A stretch of 32,500 bases of DNA from Deltaproteobacteria bacterium. GTDB taxonomy: Bacteria > UBA10199 > JADGCS01. The stretch spans positions 1 to 32,500 of the forward strand of contig JADGCS010000048.1 in NCBI GenBank assembly GCA_015228875.1, given 5' to 3'. Position numbers and translations under genes: made by a program. Under the pieces are notes generated by a model, which was given only the letters and a program-made list of their open reading frames with translations, was not told the origin of the DNA and ran no database searches. Positions within the stretch are counted from its first letter, which is position 1. Every line of letters begins with the position of its first letter. This document shows positions 13,818 to 21,641 of this stretch, one piece after another.

Positions 13818-15113
13818 ATGTTTCGTAAAGATTATAAAGTCTGGATTGTTTTTTTTATCAGCGTCGCCATTCTTTTTCTTGCTGTCTTTGCGAACTACAG
13901 GGACTTTTATCGCAACTACATTGCAAGCGACAGCATCAGTATTAATATCGATACCCCTGTGCCTGTCTTAACCAAGGTATCGCAGGATTCTCTCAGCACG
14001 CAGACTTGGCTTGGGATTGAGGGGATCGATGTGACAGATGCCATTGCCGGCATTGCGGGACTTAAAAAAACAGCGGGTGTTTTTATCACCAAGGTGATGG
14101 CGGGTTCGCCGGCCGCACTGGCCTCTGACGGCGGGCTGAAAAAAGAGGATGTGATCGTCAAGTTTGACCGTAGAACTGTGAAGGATGTGGCAGGGCTCAA
14201 GTCGCTGATTGCCGGCACACAAGCAGGGGACATCATACGGATCGAGGCCGTGCGTGAAGGCGACAAGGCCGCTTACTATACGCAGATGGAGCTCAGGCCC
14301 AGCAACGCCAAAATTATACAGGTCGCGGGGACTTCTGGTAGTACGCAGAAGAGTACCTCAGCCGATGCGGGGAGTGTCTGGCCGACGATCCTGCTCGTTC
14401 TTCTGGCCCTGATGGCCGCACATTACATTTTTTTCAGGCCTCAAAAAATTGTTTTAAAGAGTAAAAGAGTTGTCCAGCGTTTTACCGCGGCGGAGAGGCT
14501 CATGCACCTTCTCCTGCTCCTTGGTTTTTTGACGCTCACAGTGACGGGTTTTGCCCTTTACAGTCTTGACAGCAAGACCATTACGGCACTCGATATCAGG
14601 GACTCGTTTATCATCATTCATGTCGTGGCGGGGGCTGTCTTTGCCTTTTCGCTCTTGTGGACGCTGGTGAGATGGCTTAAACACGCCTACTATCTTGATG
14701 CCTACGACATCAACTGGCTCAAAAATTTTGGTGGCTATCTCTCTCGGGAAAGACATAAAAAACACCTTCCGCAGGGCAAATTTAATGCGGGTCAAAAGAT
14801 TTTTTTCTGGCTCCTTATGTTGATTGGTACGGCCGTTGCGGTTACGGGATTTATTATCATCATCAACAATCCCGAAATCTTCACTGGCAAGACCATCGTT
14901 GGGCAGTTTGATTATAATCTACACATTGCCCTTGCTTATATTATTCTGATCCTCGTGATGATTCATTTCTACCTGGTGGTGTTTCTCAATCCGGGCGTGG
15001 TTTATTCCATGCTCCTGGGTTATGTCTTTGAAGAGGTCGCCGAGGCCCACAGCCTGCTCTGGATCAAGCGAAAACGGCGCGATGACGGGATGCCTATTTA
15101 TGACGACATATAA
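13818..15113 (+). CDS. PDZ domain fused to formate-dehydrogenase-gamma-type diheme cytochrome b
   Basis: A 431-residue protein. Residues 8-27 are a transmembrane anchor. Residues about 53-145 form a PDZ domain (WLGIEGIDVTDAIAG, then GGLKKEDVIVKFDRRTVKDV) closely resembling PDZ1 of the protein at 2084. A transmembrane helix (about 190-208) leads into a four-helix cytochrome b domain (216-420). Four histidines, H230, H268, H369 and H383, are spaced almost exactly like the heme ligands of E. coli FdnI (H18, H57, H155, H169 from memory), including the 14-residue gap of the last pair. It should carry two b hemes and move electrons across or within the membrane, possibly to set the Fe(II)/Fe(III) ratio at the magnetosome. 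The fusion is unusual. AAGG precedes the start. Confidence 0.85.
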   Translation: MFRKDYKVWIVFFISVAILFLAVFANYRDFYRNYIASDSISINIDTPVPVLTKVSQDSLSTQTWLGIEGIDVTDAIAGIAGLKKTAGVFITKVMAGSPAALASDGGLKKEDVIVKFDRRTVKDVAGLKSLIAGTQAGDIIRIEAVREGDKAAYYTQMELRPSNAKIIQVAGTSGSTQKSTSADAGSVWPTILLVLLALMAAHYIFFRPQKIVLKSKRVVQRFTAAERLMHLLLLLGFLTLTVTGFALYSLDSKTITALDIRDSFIIIHVVAGAVFAFSLLWTLVRWLKHAYYLDAYDINWLKNFGGYLSRERHKKHLPQGKFNAGQKIFFWLLMLIGTAVAVTGFIIIINNPEIFTGKTIVGQFDYNLHIALAYIILILVMIHFYLVVFLNPGVVYSMLLGYVFEEVAEAHSLLWIKRKRRDDGMPIYDDI

Positions 15114-16158
15114 ATCCGCTCATATTCTTCTTTTGCCTGTTGTTGTGATCATTGTTGTGTTGTTTTCTTTCCGCTTGTTCGCACAAGAGGCTTCGGACGG
15201 CAATGATGCCGCCATTGCCTATCGTTTGTACACCGCGGGCAAATTGATCGAGGCAAAAGAGATTTACACGGGGCTTGTTAAATCCAAAAAGGCCGGTATT
15301 GACGTGTTTAACAACCTGTGCGCGATTCATTATGAGCTGAAGGAGTATAGTGAGGCAGAGTCCATGTGTCTCAAGGCCGTGGTCGCCGACAAAAGTATTT
15401 TTAACGCGTATTTTAATCTTGGTCTAATTGCGCGTGACCGCAACAAGACAAAAGAAGCCGTGGGTTACTTTGAGAAGGTCCTGCGTCTGAATAACGGACA
15501 TTTTTTTTCCCTGTTTCATTTGGGGAATATCCATCAGGGGCGGGGCGACTGCGCACAGGCAGTCATGAAATATCAGGAGGCCCTTGACAAGGCAGACGAA
15601 CAGCAGGGGCATCTTGCTGATCTCTATTACAACATGGGGATTGCCCAAGTGGCCTGCAAAAAGCACGGGGAGGGCATTAAAAACTACCACAGGGCGCTCA
15701 AGCATGCGGGGAAAAATGTGGCAGACATCTATTACAATCTGGCCAATGCCCTGCGTGAGCAAGGCAAACCCAAAGAGGCCGTGTTGTATTATCAAAAGAC
15801 CATCGCCACAGACAAAGGCTACATCAGTGCGTACAACAATCTTGGCGTGACCTATTCTGATATGGGGCAGGATGACAAGGCGCGTGAGATTTACGAAAAG
15901 GCCCTGCACATCAAGGACAACCTTGAGGTCCTGTATAATCTGGGGCTTTGCTATCACCACAAGGGTGACAACCACACGGCTTACGCGTATTTTAAAAGGG
16001 CACTCGATCTCAGTCCGGACGACACACGGGTTTTATCAAGTCTCGCCCACGTGAGGGGGTACCTCGAAGATGCCTCTTACGAAAAGACACTCTTATCAAC
16101 AGACAATATCTGTAGTGAGCAATCTCCGCTACACTTGGGGCATAATGAAAATCCGTGA
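15100..16158 (+). CDS. Secreted TPR-repeat protein
   Basis: A 352-residue protein if started at 15100, with an N-terminal signal peptide (hydrophobic LLLPVVVIIVVLFSFRLF, likely cleavage after FA before QEA) and eight or nine TPR units through to about residue 325. Typical units are YFNLGLIARDRNKTKEAVGY and YYNLANALREQGKPKEAVLY. It probably acts in the periplasm or magnetosome lumen as a protein-binding scaffold, in contrast to the cytoplasmic MamA. It overlaps the end of the cytochrome b gene by 14 bases and the next gene by 14 bases. Starts at 15082 or 15100 are both possible, as neither has a strong ribosome binding site. Confidence 0.82.
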   Translation: MTTYKSAHILLLPVVVIIVVLFSFRLFAQEASDGNDAAIAYRLYTAGKLIEAKEIYTGLVKSKKAGIDVFNNLCAIHYELKEYSEAESMCLKAVVADKSIFNAYFNLGLIARDRNKTKEAVGYFEKVLRLNNGHFFSLFHLGNIHQGRGDCAQAVMKYQEALDKADEQQGHLADLYYNMGIAQVACKKHGEGIKNYHRALKHAGKNVADIYYNLANALREQGKPKEAVLYYQKTIATDKGYISAYNNLGVTYSDMGQDDKAREIYEKALHIKDNLEVLYNLGLCYHHKGDNHTAYAYFKRALDLSPDDTRVLSSLAHVRGYLEDASYEKTLLSTDNICSEQSPLHLGHNENP

Positions 16159-16651
16159 TCATTTAAAAAGCTGGCTCACGCCGGTCAAAGACTGGAGCAA
16201 CGTTGTTGACAAACAGGTGAAGGACCTTGTTGACGACTTTGCCGAGGGGACAAAGACCCTTTCGGCCCCGCTGGCCGACTTGAAGAGACGTCGGGCCAAG
16301 AAACTGAGCAGGCGTGATGTGAGGGTTTTTGAAAAAAAATTAAAGGAATTGCTTGTGGCAAAGGCCGCAAAGTACAGCGAGCTGGGTATTTCGGGGAAGG
16401 ATCTCAAAAGGCTCTCGGCTGAAATGACCCAGTGTCTTTTGTATTCGCTGACAAGCCGGCGCACCCCCGAAGAGATCATCAACGCCCTGCGTGATGACCT
16501 TGAGATGCGTGACGAGGTTGTCGAGATGATCCTGTCGCGGTCTACCGGTTCTGAGGCGACACGACAGACGCGGGTTTTTTTAAACATTCTCTTTTCGGGA
16601 GATCGCGACCTTTTGAGTCTCTTAAATTCTCAGAAGGGGAACAATTTGTAG
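16145..16651 (+). CDS. Uncharacterised 168-residue helical protein
   Basis: Not recognised. Highly charged and predicted almost wholly helical (LADLKRRRAKKLSRRDVRVF, then EKKLKELLVAKAAKY), with no transmembrane helix or signal peptide, so cytoplasmic. The segment RRTPEEIINALRDDLEMRDE and the C-terminal RQTRVFLNILFSGDRD suggest a compact bundle. The ATG at 16145 is preferred over the upstream ATG at 16070, which lies deep in the TPR gene. The 14-base overlap with the TPR gene points to co-translation. Confidence 0.75.
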   Translation: MKIRDHLKSWLTPVKDWSNVVDKQVKDLVDDFAEGTKTLSAPLADLKRRRAKKLSRRDVRVFEKKLKELLVAKAAKYSELGISGKDLKRLSAEMTQCLLYSLTSRRTPEEIINALRDDLEMRDEVVEMILSRSTGSEATRQTRVFLNILFSGDRDLLSLLNSQKGNNL

Positions 16652-16672
16652 CTAATCACAAGGAGATGATTT

Positions 16673-17161
16673 ATGGCACTCGAAGACCTTGCAGTCGAAA
16701 ACGGGATGGGCGCGCTTAACGGTCTCAAGTCGATCGGACTTTCCTCAAACACGACGATCGCGACGACGGTGACCGTGAGCGGCACCCTTCTCATCATCAG
16801 CGGGGTGATCATTATCGGTCTCCCCCTTGCCATCATGGCCGTCGAGTTTGTGCGCAAACACGGGAAAAATGGCGCAGACTTGGATAAGAGCCCCCACGAA
16901 AAGGGATTTTTTTCCCCAAACAGCAAGGTGCTTCTTTCTATGGCACTTGGTGCCACATTGCTGATCAGCGTTGGGACGGCGATGCTCCCGCGGACCCTGA
17001 CCATCATGGTCATTCACATCATCGCAGGGTACACCTGCCTTGCCCTGTCGTTTGTACACATCTATCAGTACCGCAAGGTGATCAGGTCGCAGGCAAAGAA
17101 GTTCTGGTCGTTTTTGGCCGTTTCCAAAAAAACGCCTCAATTGAGCGCAAAACAGGCTTAA
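16673..17161 (+). CDS. Multi-pass membrane protein, possibly heme-b binding
   Basis: A 162-residue protein with three or four hydrophobic helices (about 27-60, 83-103 and 108-130) and a basic C-terminus. The last helix has two histidines 14 residues apart (VIHIIAGYTCLALSFVHIYQ), the same spacing as the last ligand pair of formate-dehydrogenase-type cytochromes b and of the PDZ-cytochrome at 13818. The other helices have no His, so it cannot complete two hemes alone; it could dimerise, pair with another subunit, or be a degenerate cytochrome. AAGGAGATG precedes the ATG. It is the last clear membrane gene of the magnetosome region. Confidence 0.75.
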   Translation: MALEDLAVENGMGALNGLKSIGLSSNTTIATTVTVSGTLLIISGVIIIGLPLAIMAVEFVRKHGKNGADLDKSPHEKGFFSPNSKVLLSMALGATLLISVGTAMLPRTLTIMVIHIIAGYTCLALSFVHIYQYRKVIRSQAKKFWSFLAVSKKTPQLSAKQA

Positions 17162-17198
17162 GATTTGGTACGCTTAGGGCTTCATTTGTTATGGTGCG

Positions 17199-17942
17199 AT
17201 GAAGAAAAACAAATCACAGAACGCCGTCGATATCCAGTCTCTGCGCAATTTTTTGTATTCCAATGCCGAACGGGGAGAGCTTGTCGAGCTGACCCAGATA
17301 CTCAAGTGCCGCGTTGAGGACGACAAAAAACTGCTGGTCTGGAATGTAGTGCAGGCCCTCTACGCGCGGTTTCAGACCCCCCTGGGTTACATCACACGCG
17401 ACCCCACTCTTGATCAGATGTGCGACAAGGCGGCCAAAAGGCTCAAAACGGGTAAGCTGGAGGGTGAGGGGTGGAAAAAACTGCATCATTTTTCCGTTAA
17501 AGTCTTTGAAAAAATCTTAAAATCAATGCCACAGGAAGAGAAAGAAAAACTCTTAACCGAGATGTGGAACAAACTTGATGACGAGCAAAAAAAGGAGATG
17601 AAGGATAAATTCAACGTGGCCAACATGAATTCATTTATTCATTCGAGCGAGGTCATGGTGGCGCACACGCTGGGTTTGCACCTTGCAAGGGAGGTTGCCA
17701 TATACACCGCGGCGACCATCATCAGGCTTAATCTTGGTGTGGGGATCACGCTTGCGGCAAGCACGGCATTAAGCCGCGGCATTGCGGTTTTTTTGGGGCC
17801 TGTCGGGTGGGCACTCCTTGCCCTTTCGGTCAACGATTTTATGGGGGCAAATTACAAGAGAGTCATTCCGGCGCTTCTCACCATGAATATCATCAATATG
17901 AGGGCACACCCGTCCTGTATCAGTTTTAACCCAATGCCTTGA
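17199..17942 (+). CDS. YaaW/UPF0174 (DUF3944-type) family protein
   Basis: A 247-residue protein. The middle EEEKEKLLTEMWNKLDDEQK, the hydrophobic Gly/Ala-rich segment (about 165-215; AATIIRLNLGVGITLAAST and VFLGPVGWALLAL) and the ending YKRVIPALLTMNIINMR match the plan of E. coli YaaW, which ends YRVTIPAVLQIACLRR. The family's function is unknown; it is often linked to stress-related or chaperone-like roles. It is the final plus-strand gene of the region and overlaps the end of the convergent REC gene by 17 bases. Its membership in the magnetosome transcript is uncertain, with a 37-base gap from the gene before. Confidence 0.8.
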   Translation: MKKNKSQNAVDIQSLRNFLYSNAERGELVELTQILKCRVEDDKKLLVWNVVQALYARFQTPLGYITRDPTLDQMCDKAAKRLKTGKLEGEGWKKLHHFSVKVFEKILKSMPQEEKEKLLTEMWNKLDDEQKKEMKDKFNVANMNSFIHSSEVMVAHTLGLHLAREVAIYTAATIIRLNLGVGITLAASTALSRGIAVFLGPVGWALLALSVNDFMGANYKRVIPALLTMNIINMRAHPSCISFNPMP

Positions 17943-18444
17943 GCACCTTAAGGAGTTTTTCTTTGTTGGCGTCGAGTATTTTATTTTTGATTTTATTTTT
18001 GAGATCTTCGCACTCGTCTGATTTTTTGTGCGGCTTTGGTTTTGCCAGACCCAACGCTTCCCTGATGGTGTTGGCGTATTCGAGGGGGTTGACGGGTTTT
18101 TCTAAAAAGTAAATGACCGACTTAAGCGCCTCTTTTTGAAGCTCCTGTATGTCTTTTTGGCCCATTTCGTCCTTGCTGTGGGCCGTCACCACGACAAAGG
18201 GGACCCCGTCTACTATTTTATTGCCCTTGACGTACCTGAAAAATTTGAGCCCCGTCATCTTGGGCATGACCAGATCGAGTGAGATGACATCTGGTTTTTT
18301 CTTTTTGATTTGATCGAGCGCCTGCTTGCCGTTGCCGGCAAGTACTGTATTAAAACCATGATCCTCAAGGATGGTCTTGAGGTAAATCTGCACGTTGGGT
18401 TCGTCATCGATGATCAGAACTGTTTTATTGTCGGTCTTGTTCAT
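17926..18444 (-). CDS. REC-only response regulator with charged C-terminal extension
   Basis: A 172-residue protein. The receiver domain (about 1-130) has the acidic DDEPN pocket, acceptor Asp in ISLDLVMPKMTG, Thr in VVVTAHS and Lys in FLEKPVNP. A Lys/Glu-rich helical tail (about 135-172) has no DNA-binding motif. The ATG at 18444 follows a GGGGGC site. It lies 37 bases after the histidine kinase in the same minus-strand operon and is probably one of its phosphorylation partners. Its last 17 bases overlap the end of the convergent YaaW-like gene. Confidence 0.92.
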   Translation of the reverse strand: MNKTDNKTVLIIDDEPNVQIYLKTILEDHGFNTVLAGNGKQALDQIKKKKPDVISLDLVMPKMTGLKFFRYVKGNKIVDGVPFVVVTAHSKDEMGQKDIQELQKEALKSVIYFLEKPVNPLEYANTIREALGLAKPKPHKKSDECEDLKNKIKNKILDANKEKLLKVLKALG

Positions 18445-18481
18445 AAATTTTGCCCCCGTGATTAACGGAATTTTATTTGTG

Positions 18482-19936
18482 CTATTCGGCAGGTTTTGGC
18501 AATTGTTTTCTTAAAAATTTTATGACGAATTCCGAACCTTCACCCTCGGTTGTGTTGACCTCTATTTTACCGCGGTGCTGTGACACGATTTTTCTGGTCA
18601 TGAGGAGTCCCAGCCCCGTTCCCTGCCCTGAGCCCTTGGTTGTAAAAAAATTGGTGAAGATCTTTTGCTTGGTGTCGTAATCCATGCCGCACCCGTTATC
18701 CTTGATCCTGAAGACGATGGCCCCGTCCTCCTCATAGCAAAACAGGGTGACACAGAGCTTCTTGTTGTCGCTGACAAGACAGGCATCGATCGCATTGGAA
18801 ATCAGATTGGTGAGCGCTGTGTGAATACCTTCGGGATCCAGGTACGCCTTGTCGACCGGCATGGGAAAACTGCCTTTAAGTTCGATGCCGGACTGTTCGC
18901 AGACAACCTTGAAGAGGGCGATGACATCATTGGCGATCTGGACGGGATCGGCCATGGTGAAGTTTGGTTTTGTTCCCTTTGCAAAGCTTAAAAATTCCTT
19001 AACGATGGTGGAAATTCTGGAGATGTCGCTTTCAAGCATCTGCCACCCCTGCTTGACCAGTCCATCGTCCTTTCTTTTAAGACCTGAGTTGACCACGTAC
19101 ATACCGCCTTCGAGTCCCATGAGGATGTTTTTAATCGTGTGTGAGAGCCCTGCAATGGTTTGACCAACAGCGGCGAGGCGTTCTGCCTCGAATTTTTCGT
19201 GCATGGCTTGCTCAAGCTGTGTCTCGAGATGCATCATTTCTGAGATGTCCTGTGAGATTTCGATGGCCAGGTTGACCTGGCCCTTGTCGAACAAGAGCGG
19301 GGCCACGGTTGTCATGTAGTGGGACTCCGTGCCATCTTTATCGATGCCCGTTTGCAACCCCCTTTGTTTTCTCCCAGTTTTAAAGACCTCGCGGGCGACA
19401 CAGTCTTCACAGGGCTGGTTGCCGTTTTTGTACATCTCGTAACAATAGGTTTTGCCCTGATGGCTAAACTTGTCGTTAAAAAACCCGTTGGCCTTGACGA
19501 CCCTGAAATCCCTGTCGATGACGGTGATGTAGCAGGGGACGTTGTCAAAGATCAGCTTGTACTCATTTTCGATGGCCACCTGTTCGGTAATATCGGCCGA
19601 CATCTCTACCACAAAAGCCACACGGCCGTCATCGTCAAAAAGGGGAAAATAGCGGACAAGGTAAAAATTGAGCTTGCCGTCCTTGTTGTAGCCCTGTTCC
19701 TTGGAGGAAAACACCTTTCCCGACTCAAATGTTTTTTTTGCCTTGCAGCCTGCACAGATTTGCGCGGAATGTTTGTAGGCCTCGTGGCACATTTTGCCCT
19801 TCCAATCGCCGTATGTTTTTTCAAATTCCTTGTTGGCTATGACAATGCGGTTGTCGCAATCGATCACGGCAATACTCATCGGGACCTGGTTAAAAAGCTC
19901 TGTGCGGAGTTTGTTGACTACTGCTTGTTTTGGCAT
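18482..19936 (-). CDS. PAS-PAS sensor histidine kinase with cysteine-containing PAS domains
   Basis: A 484-residue soluble kinase with no transmembrane helix. PAS1 (about 11-115) and PAS2 (about 125-245) each carry a matching three-cysteine pattern: CHEAYK...CAGCKAKKTFESG and CYEMYK...CEDCVAREVFKTG. Such Cys-PAS domains are common in sulfate-reducing bacteria and may bind a redox-active metal or sense redox state; this is inference. The HisKA domain (about 250-310) has its H box in GLSHTIKN. The ATPase has the N box (NLISNAIDA), G1 (DNGCGMD) and G2 (GSGQGTGLGL). Its start overlaps the end of the upstream REC gene by 19 bases. It is likely a cytoplasmic redox sensor feeding the three REC proteins around it. 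Confidence 0.92.
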   Translation of the reverse strand: MPKQAVVNKLRTELFNQVPMSIAVIDCDNRIVIANKEFEKTYGDWKGKMCHEAYKHSAQICAGCKAKKTFESGKVFSSKEQGYNKDGKLNFYLVRYFPLFDDDGRVAFVVEMSADITEQVAIENEYKLIFDNVPCYITVIDRDFRVVKANGFFNDKFSHQGKTYCYEMYKNGNQPCEDCVAREVFKTGRKQRGLQTGIDKDGTESHYMTTVAPLLFDKGQVNLAIEISQDISEMMHLETQLEQAMHEKFEAERLAAVGQTIAGLSHTIKNILMGLEGGMYVVNSGLKRKDDGLVKQGWQMLESDISRISTIVKEFLSFAKGTKPNFTMADPVQIANDVIALFKVVCEQSGIELKGSFPMPVDKAYLDPEGIHTALTNLISNAIDACLVSDNKKLCVTLFCYEEDGAIVFRIKDNGCGMDYDTKQKIFTNFFTTKGSGQGTGLGLLMTRKIVSQHRGKIEVNTTEGEGSEFVIKFLRKQLPKPAE

Positions 19937-20397
19937 GTTTGTGTGTTGTTGTCTTTATGCAAATTGGGCTTTAATGTCGTATTGATAAAGTTTAAAAGAT
20001 TTGCGGCATTGATGGGCTTTTCGAAAAAAGCATCGGGTGCGGTGATGCCGTTTGTTTCTGTGAGTCTGTCGAACAGTTTTTTAAAGCCATGCACGGCATT
20101 TTCGACGGCGCTGATGACAACAACGGGAATGTTGTGCAGAATCTGGTTCTGCCGGATGTCTTTGTAGAGTGAAAGACCTGTCTGCCTGGGCATCATGATA
20201 TCGAGACAGATGAGGTCTGGTTTTTCGTTCCCGGCCATTTTTATGACACATGCGGGGTTTGTTGATGACACAACAGAGTACCCATTGTCCTCAAGCAGGA
20301 CCTTGAGGTATCCGACAATGTGTGGTTCGTCATCGATCACGAGGATTTTATTTTTGCCTTTTGCTGCCGTCACAGATATTTTTTTACAGACAATCAA
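19918..20397 (-). CDS. REC-only response regulator (non-ATG start)
   Basis: A 159-residue receiver protein with acidic pocket (VIDDEPH), acceptor Asp in ICLDIMMPRQTG, switch Ser in VVISAVEN and Lys in FFEKPIN. No output domain. There is no ATG before the first strand of the domain. The likely starts are TTG at 20397 or GTG at 20373, neither with a clear ribosome binding site, so translation may depend on coupling to the upstream REC gene, which ends 24 bases before. Its end overlaps the kinase start. Confidence 0.88.
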   Translation of the reverse strand: MIVCKKISVTAAKGKNKILVIDDEPHIVGYLKVLLEDNGYSVVSSTNPACVIKMAGNEKPDLICLDIMMPRQTGLSLYKDIRQNQILHNIPVVVISAVENAVHGFKKLFDRLTETNGITAPDAFFEKPINAANLLNFINTTLKPNLHKDNNTQTCQNKQ

Positions 20398-20421
20398 TAG
20401 AGTCTGTCGGGTTGACAGACA

Positions 20422-20808
20422 CTAAATAAGTTTTTTAATCATCTTGATCAGGGCATCTCTGTCGATGGGTTTTGGCATAAAACCCTCTGGCGGTGGGACT
20501 GATTTGCGGGTGCTTAAAAACTTTTTAAAATCGTCGGGGCTCCCTGCATAACCCGTGACACCGGTGATGACCACGACGGGAATTTTTTGAAGCGTCTTGT
20601 CCTCTTTGAGTGTCCTGTAGACCTTGATGCCGGATTTATCGGGCATGCTGATATCGAGCGTGATGAGGTCGGGCTTTTCTTTTTTGGCCAGATCAAGCCC
20701 CACATCACCGCTTGTGGCGACAACGGTGCCGTAACCGTGGTCTTTAAAGAGTGTGTCGAGGTAAGTGATGACATTCTGCTCGTCTTCGATAATGAGTATT
20801 TTTTTCAT
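20422..20808 (-). CDS. REC-only response regulator
   Basis: A 128-residue receiver protein. It has acidic EDEQN, acceptor Asp in ITLDISMPDKSG, Thr in VVITGVTG and Lys in FMPKPIDR. The ATG at 20808 is chosen because it has a GGAGATATT site directly upstream and begins the conserved first strand (KKILIIEDE). A longer version from 20877 would overlap the Rrf2 gene and add an unrelated leader. It lies between the Rrf2 regulator and another REC gene in the same minus-strand operon. Confidence 0.92.
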   Translation of the reverse strand: MKKILIIEDEQNVITYLDTLFKDHGYGTVVATSGDVGLDLAKKEKPDLITLDISMPDKSGIKVYRTLKEDKTLQKIPVVVITGVTGYAGSPDDFKKFLSTRKSVPPPEGFMPKPIDRDALIKMIKKLI

Positions 20809-20848
20809 AATATCTCCATTTTGTTTGAGGCCGCAGGGTTTGCGGCGG

Positions 20849-21307
20849 TTAACACCTGACCTTAAGCCATTTTCCAATTTTTGAATGTCTTTTGAGTTTC
20901 AATTTTTTCTGGGAAAGATCCTCAAGGGTAAAATCCTTTAATATGTCGACAATGTGTGTGTTGACGAGTTCCCAGATTTCTCTGGCATTACATTTTTTAT
21001 AAAACTCGCAGCTGTTGGGGTTTTTTACACAATCGATGAGTTTGATCTCTCCGGAGGACGCCACAATAATATCGTATAGAGAAACAGCAGAAGGTTTTCT
21101 GTTTAAATAATGACCGCCGTATTTTCCCGATACGCTTTTGACCAGACCGCTTATTTTTAAAGGGACGATGAGTTGTTCGAGATATCTTTGTGAGATTTTT
21201 TGTTTTTTGGAAATCTCGTTGAGGCTCACGGGTTTTTCCACGGAGGCATGATCTGCAAGATAGGTCATGATACGGACCGAATATCTGCTCTTGGTGTTGA
21301 TTTTCAT
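20849..21307 (-). CDS. Rrf2-family transcriptional regulator with three-cysteine iron-sulfur site
   Basis: A 152-residue protein with the Rrf2 winged helix (SLNEISKKQKISQRYLEQL, then LVKSVSGKYGGHYLNR) and three cysteines C93, C100 and C106. IscR uses C92, C98 and C104 for its [2Fe-2S] cluster, so a cluster is likely here too. The 7/6 residue spacing differs slightly from IscR. It would sense iron, oxygen, nitric oxide or redox state. It is the first gene of the minus-strand operon that also encodes the REC proteins and the kinase, and is divergent from the tmc operon across a 334-base gap. It may control both, as well as itself. Confidence 0.9.
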   Translation of the reverse strand: MKINTKSRYSVRIMTYLADHASVEKPVSLNEISKKQKISQRYLEQLIVPLKISGLVKSVSGKYGGHYLNRKPSAVSLYDIIVASSGEIKLIDCVKNPNSCEFYKKCNAREIWELVNTHIVDILKDFTLEDLSQKKLKLKRHSKIGKWLKVRC

Positions 21308-21387
21308 TTTGTGTCCCCAACAAACCAGACAAATTTCGCCAAAGCGCTAAATCCGATAAAACCGATATGTGTTACCCGATGGAGTCA

Positions 21388-21416
21388 GTTCTAAATTCTG
21401 GACGCTGTTTTGTCAA
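21388..21416 (-). promoter_or_regulatory. Sigma70-type promoter of the rrf2-REC-kinase operon
   Basis: On the minus strand a perfect -35 TTGACA (21411-21416) is separated by 17 bases from a -10 TAGAAC (21388-21393). It points toward the Rrf2 gene, about 80 bases from its ATG. Confidence 0.7.
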
Positions 21417-21571
21417 TGATGATTGTGTGTTATTTAAACTCAAAAGCTTGTCAATAAAATGAGCCTTGTCATAAAATTTACAGGGTTATTTATAAACAAC
21501 CTCTCGATCTAATCAAACAATGTCGGGCCTTGCATGGCTGATATGAGTTGACTTCTTTAAAAATTTTAATA

Positions 21572-21600
21572 TACACATGGCCAGTTTAAATCTGTATAAT
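21572..21600 (+). promoter_or_regulatory. Candidate promoter of the tmc/hmc-like operon
   Basis: A perfect -10 TATAAT (21595-21600) is preceded at 17 bases by TACACA (21572-21577), a 4/6 match to the -35 consensus. It lies 41 bases before the tmcD ATG. A weaker overlapping candidate is TTGACT (21548-21553) with TATACA (21570-21575). Confidence 0.6.
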
Positions 21601-21641
21601 ACCTACTACATTACACGGAATTAAATCGAAAGGGTGAACTC

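Larger units (their letters stand above)
21308..21641. other. 334-base divergent intergenic region
   Basis: No gene is seen here. It separates the Rrf2 gene (minus) from tmcD (plus) and is clearly more A/T-rich than its surroundings, as expected of a divergent control region. The rrf2-operon promoter lies at one end and one or two tmcD promoters at the other. No convincing long palindrome for the Rrf2 protein was found by eye. Confidence 0.8.

Noticed and set aside
21308-21641. IscR/NsrR-type operator for the Rrf2 protein
   Set aside because: I looked for a dyad like the known Rrf2-family boxes and found only partial matches, not enough to report.
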